NCBI GenBank assembly: GCA_018812885.1
Contig: JAHJCW010000302.1
Location: 1-7,021, forward strand
DNA: 7,021 nucleotides
Reading direction: 5' to 3'
Source of the DNA: a bacterium
GTDB lineage: Bacteria > Fidelibacterota > Marinisomatia > Marinisomatales > JAHJCW01
Every line of letters starts with the position of its first letter. The stretch's first letter is position 1. The notes under the pieces were generated by a model. That model ran no database searches. It saw only the letters and a program-made list of their open reading frames with translations, and had not been told where the DNA came from. Below, one piece after another: positions 6,503 to 7,021 of this stretch. Position numbers and translations under genes: made by a program.

Positions 6503-6553
6503 CACCCCTCTTTGTCTCCCCTCGAGGGGAGATATCCGCAGGATAGTGGGGTG
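6503..6553 (-). repeat. Palindromic element C (inverted relative of element A)
   Basis: The outer stem CACCCCTCT (6503-6511) pairs with AGTGGGGTG (6545-6553) with one mismatch. It encloses a perfect 18-bp palindrome TCTCCCCTCGAGGGGAGA (6515-6532) and a small hairpin TATCC-GCA-GGATA (6533-6545). Read on the - strand, the order is outer arm, short hairpin, long CTCCCC/GGGGAG hairpin, then AAAGAGGG, the same order as element A on the + strand. It ends 4 bp from the stop of the right-edge gene and could affect that transcript's 3' end, but no T-tract follows on the - strand. Confidence 0.75.
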
Positions 6554-6557
6554 ATAA

Positions 6558-7019
6558 TTACAAAAATCTATCTTGAACATCTTCAGCAGGAATTGGACAT
6601 TCATCCTTTTTGCCGAATATTCTATAACGGTTTTTGGCAACAATATCATATATCCAATCTCGTATAAATTTCGGTAATATTATTCCAATACAGAAGACCC
6701 TCCACCCTATTGGTAAATCCTTTAAGATCTCTAATACTGCCGAGCTTTTTATGAATACTTTATTATTTTTTATTAATACAATTGAATCAACAATGTTTGT
6801 ATCAATATTATATTTTTTGGTTAACTCAATTCCAATTTCCGACTGCAAAGAAGTAAATTTTAATTTGCCTATTTTATTATCTCTTTTTAAAACCTTTGCA
6901 TGTATTCTTGAACTTTTTTGATCTGCAATGTGTATTGTTGCTTGCAGTGCATCACGTCCTAAAGTCGCTTGATCATCAACAAAATATGAAGTTCCAGATC
7001 CAACTCCACGCTCTATTTT
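6558..7019 (-). CDS. Chimeric open frame: FHA-like segment joined to C-terminal part of a DCC (DUF393) family protein, 5' end outside window
   Basis: The frame is open from the right edge to TAA at 6558 (153 codons), with no Met codon before the C-terminal domain. Residues 1-42 resemble a forkhead-associated (FHA) domain, a phosphothreonine-binding fold: ERGVGSGTSYFV, then LGRD (20-23), then SSRIHAKV (36-43) with the Ser-Arg-x-His-Ala signature. From about residue 46 it becomes the DCC thiol-disulfide oxidoreductase-like family: KFTSLQSEIG (54-63), SIVLIKNNKVFIKSSAVL, and VAKNRYRIFGKKDEC (127-141), a normal C-terminus. The DCC N-terminal strand with DxxCxxC is missing, and the FHA domain is cut before its last strands. 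The joint lies in KVLKRDN (about 6896-6876), which could fit either family. This may be a true fusion by deletion, a decayed gene or an assembly chimera. The TTG at 6848 is an unlikely start because homology extends upstream of it. Confidence 0.7.
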   Translation of the reverse strand, partial: KIERGVGSGTSYFVDDQATLGRDALQATIHIADQKSSRIHAKVLKRDNKIGKLKFTSLQSEIGIELTKKYNIDTNIVDSIVLIKNNKVFIKSSAVLEILKDLPIGWRVFCIGIILPKFIRDWIYDIVAKNRYRIFGKKDECPIPAEDVQDRFL

Positions 7020-7021
7020 TA

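Larger units (their letters stand above)
6213..6557. other. 345-bp intergenic region: peptidase leader plus cluster of palindromic elements
   Basis: This non-coding gap lies between the right-edge gene and the oligopeptidase gene, both on the - strand. Positions 6213-6300 are AT-rich leader for the peptidase gene. Positions 6301-6553 hold three palindromic elements (A, B, C), which are locally much richer in G/C than their surroundings. The 43 bp between B and C (6460-6502) show no recognisable feature. Short open frames crossing this region on both strands have no family resemblance and owe their existence to the repeats. Confidence 0.8.

Noticed and set aside
6301..6553. CRISPR-like array
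   Set aside because: Elements A, B and C are not equal-length direct repeats with regular spacers; A and C are inverted relatives and B differs.
6278..6649. Minus-strand frame of 123 codons across elements A-C
   Set aside because: Overlaps the 3' end of the DCC-coding frame and owes its length to the repeats; composition is not protein-like.

Overview
The window is an AT-rich, densely coded stretch of bacterial DNA. Most starts lack a clear Shine-Dalgarno sequence, and it carries a lipoprotein-type oligopeptidase and G/C-rich palindromic repeats between AT-rich genes. Together these suggest a Bacteroidota/Ignavibacteriota-like (FCB group) or candidate-phylum genome, possibly from a metagenome. 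This assignment is an inference; no marker in the window fixes the taxon.

Layout. On the + strand, 3-2141 is the 3' part of leuS (leucyl-tRNA synthetase), whose 5' end lies off the window. Everything else runs on the - strand. Read in the direction of transcription from the right edge, this is: an open frame (7019-6558) joining a piece of an FHA domain to the C-terminal part of a DCC-family (DUF393) protein; a 345-bp gap holding three palindromic elements; an S9A oligopeptidase B-like lipoprotein (6212-4101); a DUF2721 membrane protein one base downstream (4099-3659); tRNA-Arg(CCG) (3631-3560); cutA (3526-3200); and, 5 bp later, a two-helix K+ channel with a C-terminal RCK domain (3194-2196). 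The channel gene converges on leuS across a 54-bp AT-rich gap.

How the genes relate. Spacing indicates two tight pairs, opdB-like/DUF2721 and cutA/K+ channel, with the tRNA between them. No shared pathway is evident. LeuRS and the tRNA serve translation, CutA is a small trimeric protein linked to metal tolerance, the channel moves K+, and the peptidase would act in the envelope.

Most notable. (1) The oligopeptidase keeps the catalytic Ser and His, but the catalytic Asp (E. coli OpdB Asp617) reads as Tyr, and the conserved Gly two residues after the Ser reads as Cys. Each is explained by one G-to-T change in an otherwise intact 703-codon gene, which suggests a pseudoenzyme, early decay or sequence error. 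(2) The right-edge frame passes from an FHA-like sequence into a DCC domain that lacks its Cys motif, so it is a gene fusion by recombination or an assembly chimera. (3) The gap between these two genes holds two opposite-facing copies of one palindrome family on either side of a different element, an arrangement resembling REPIN or MITE elements. I do not see a convincing new multi-gene defence or signalling system here.
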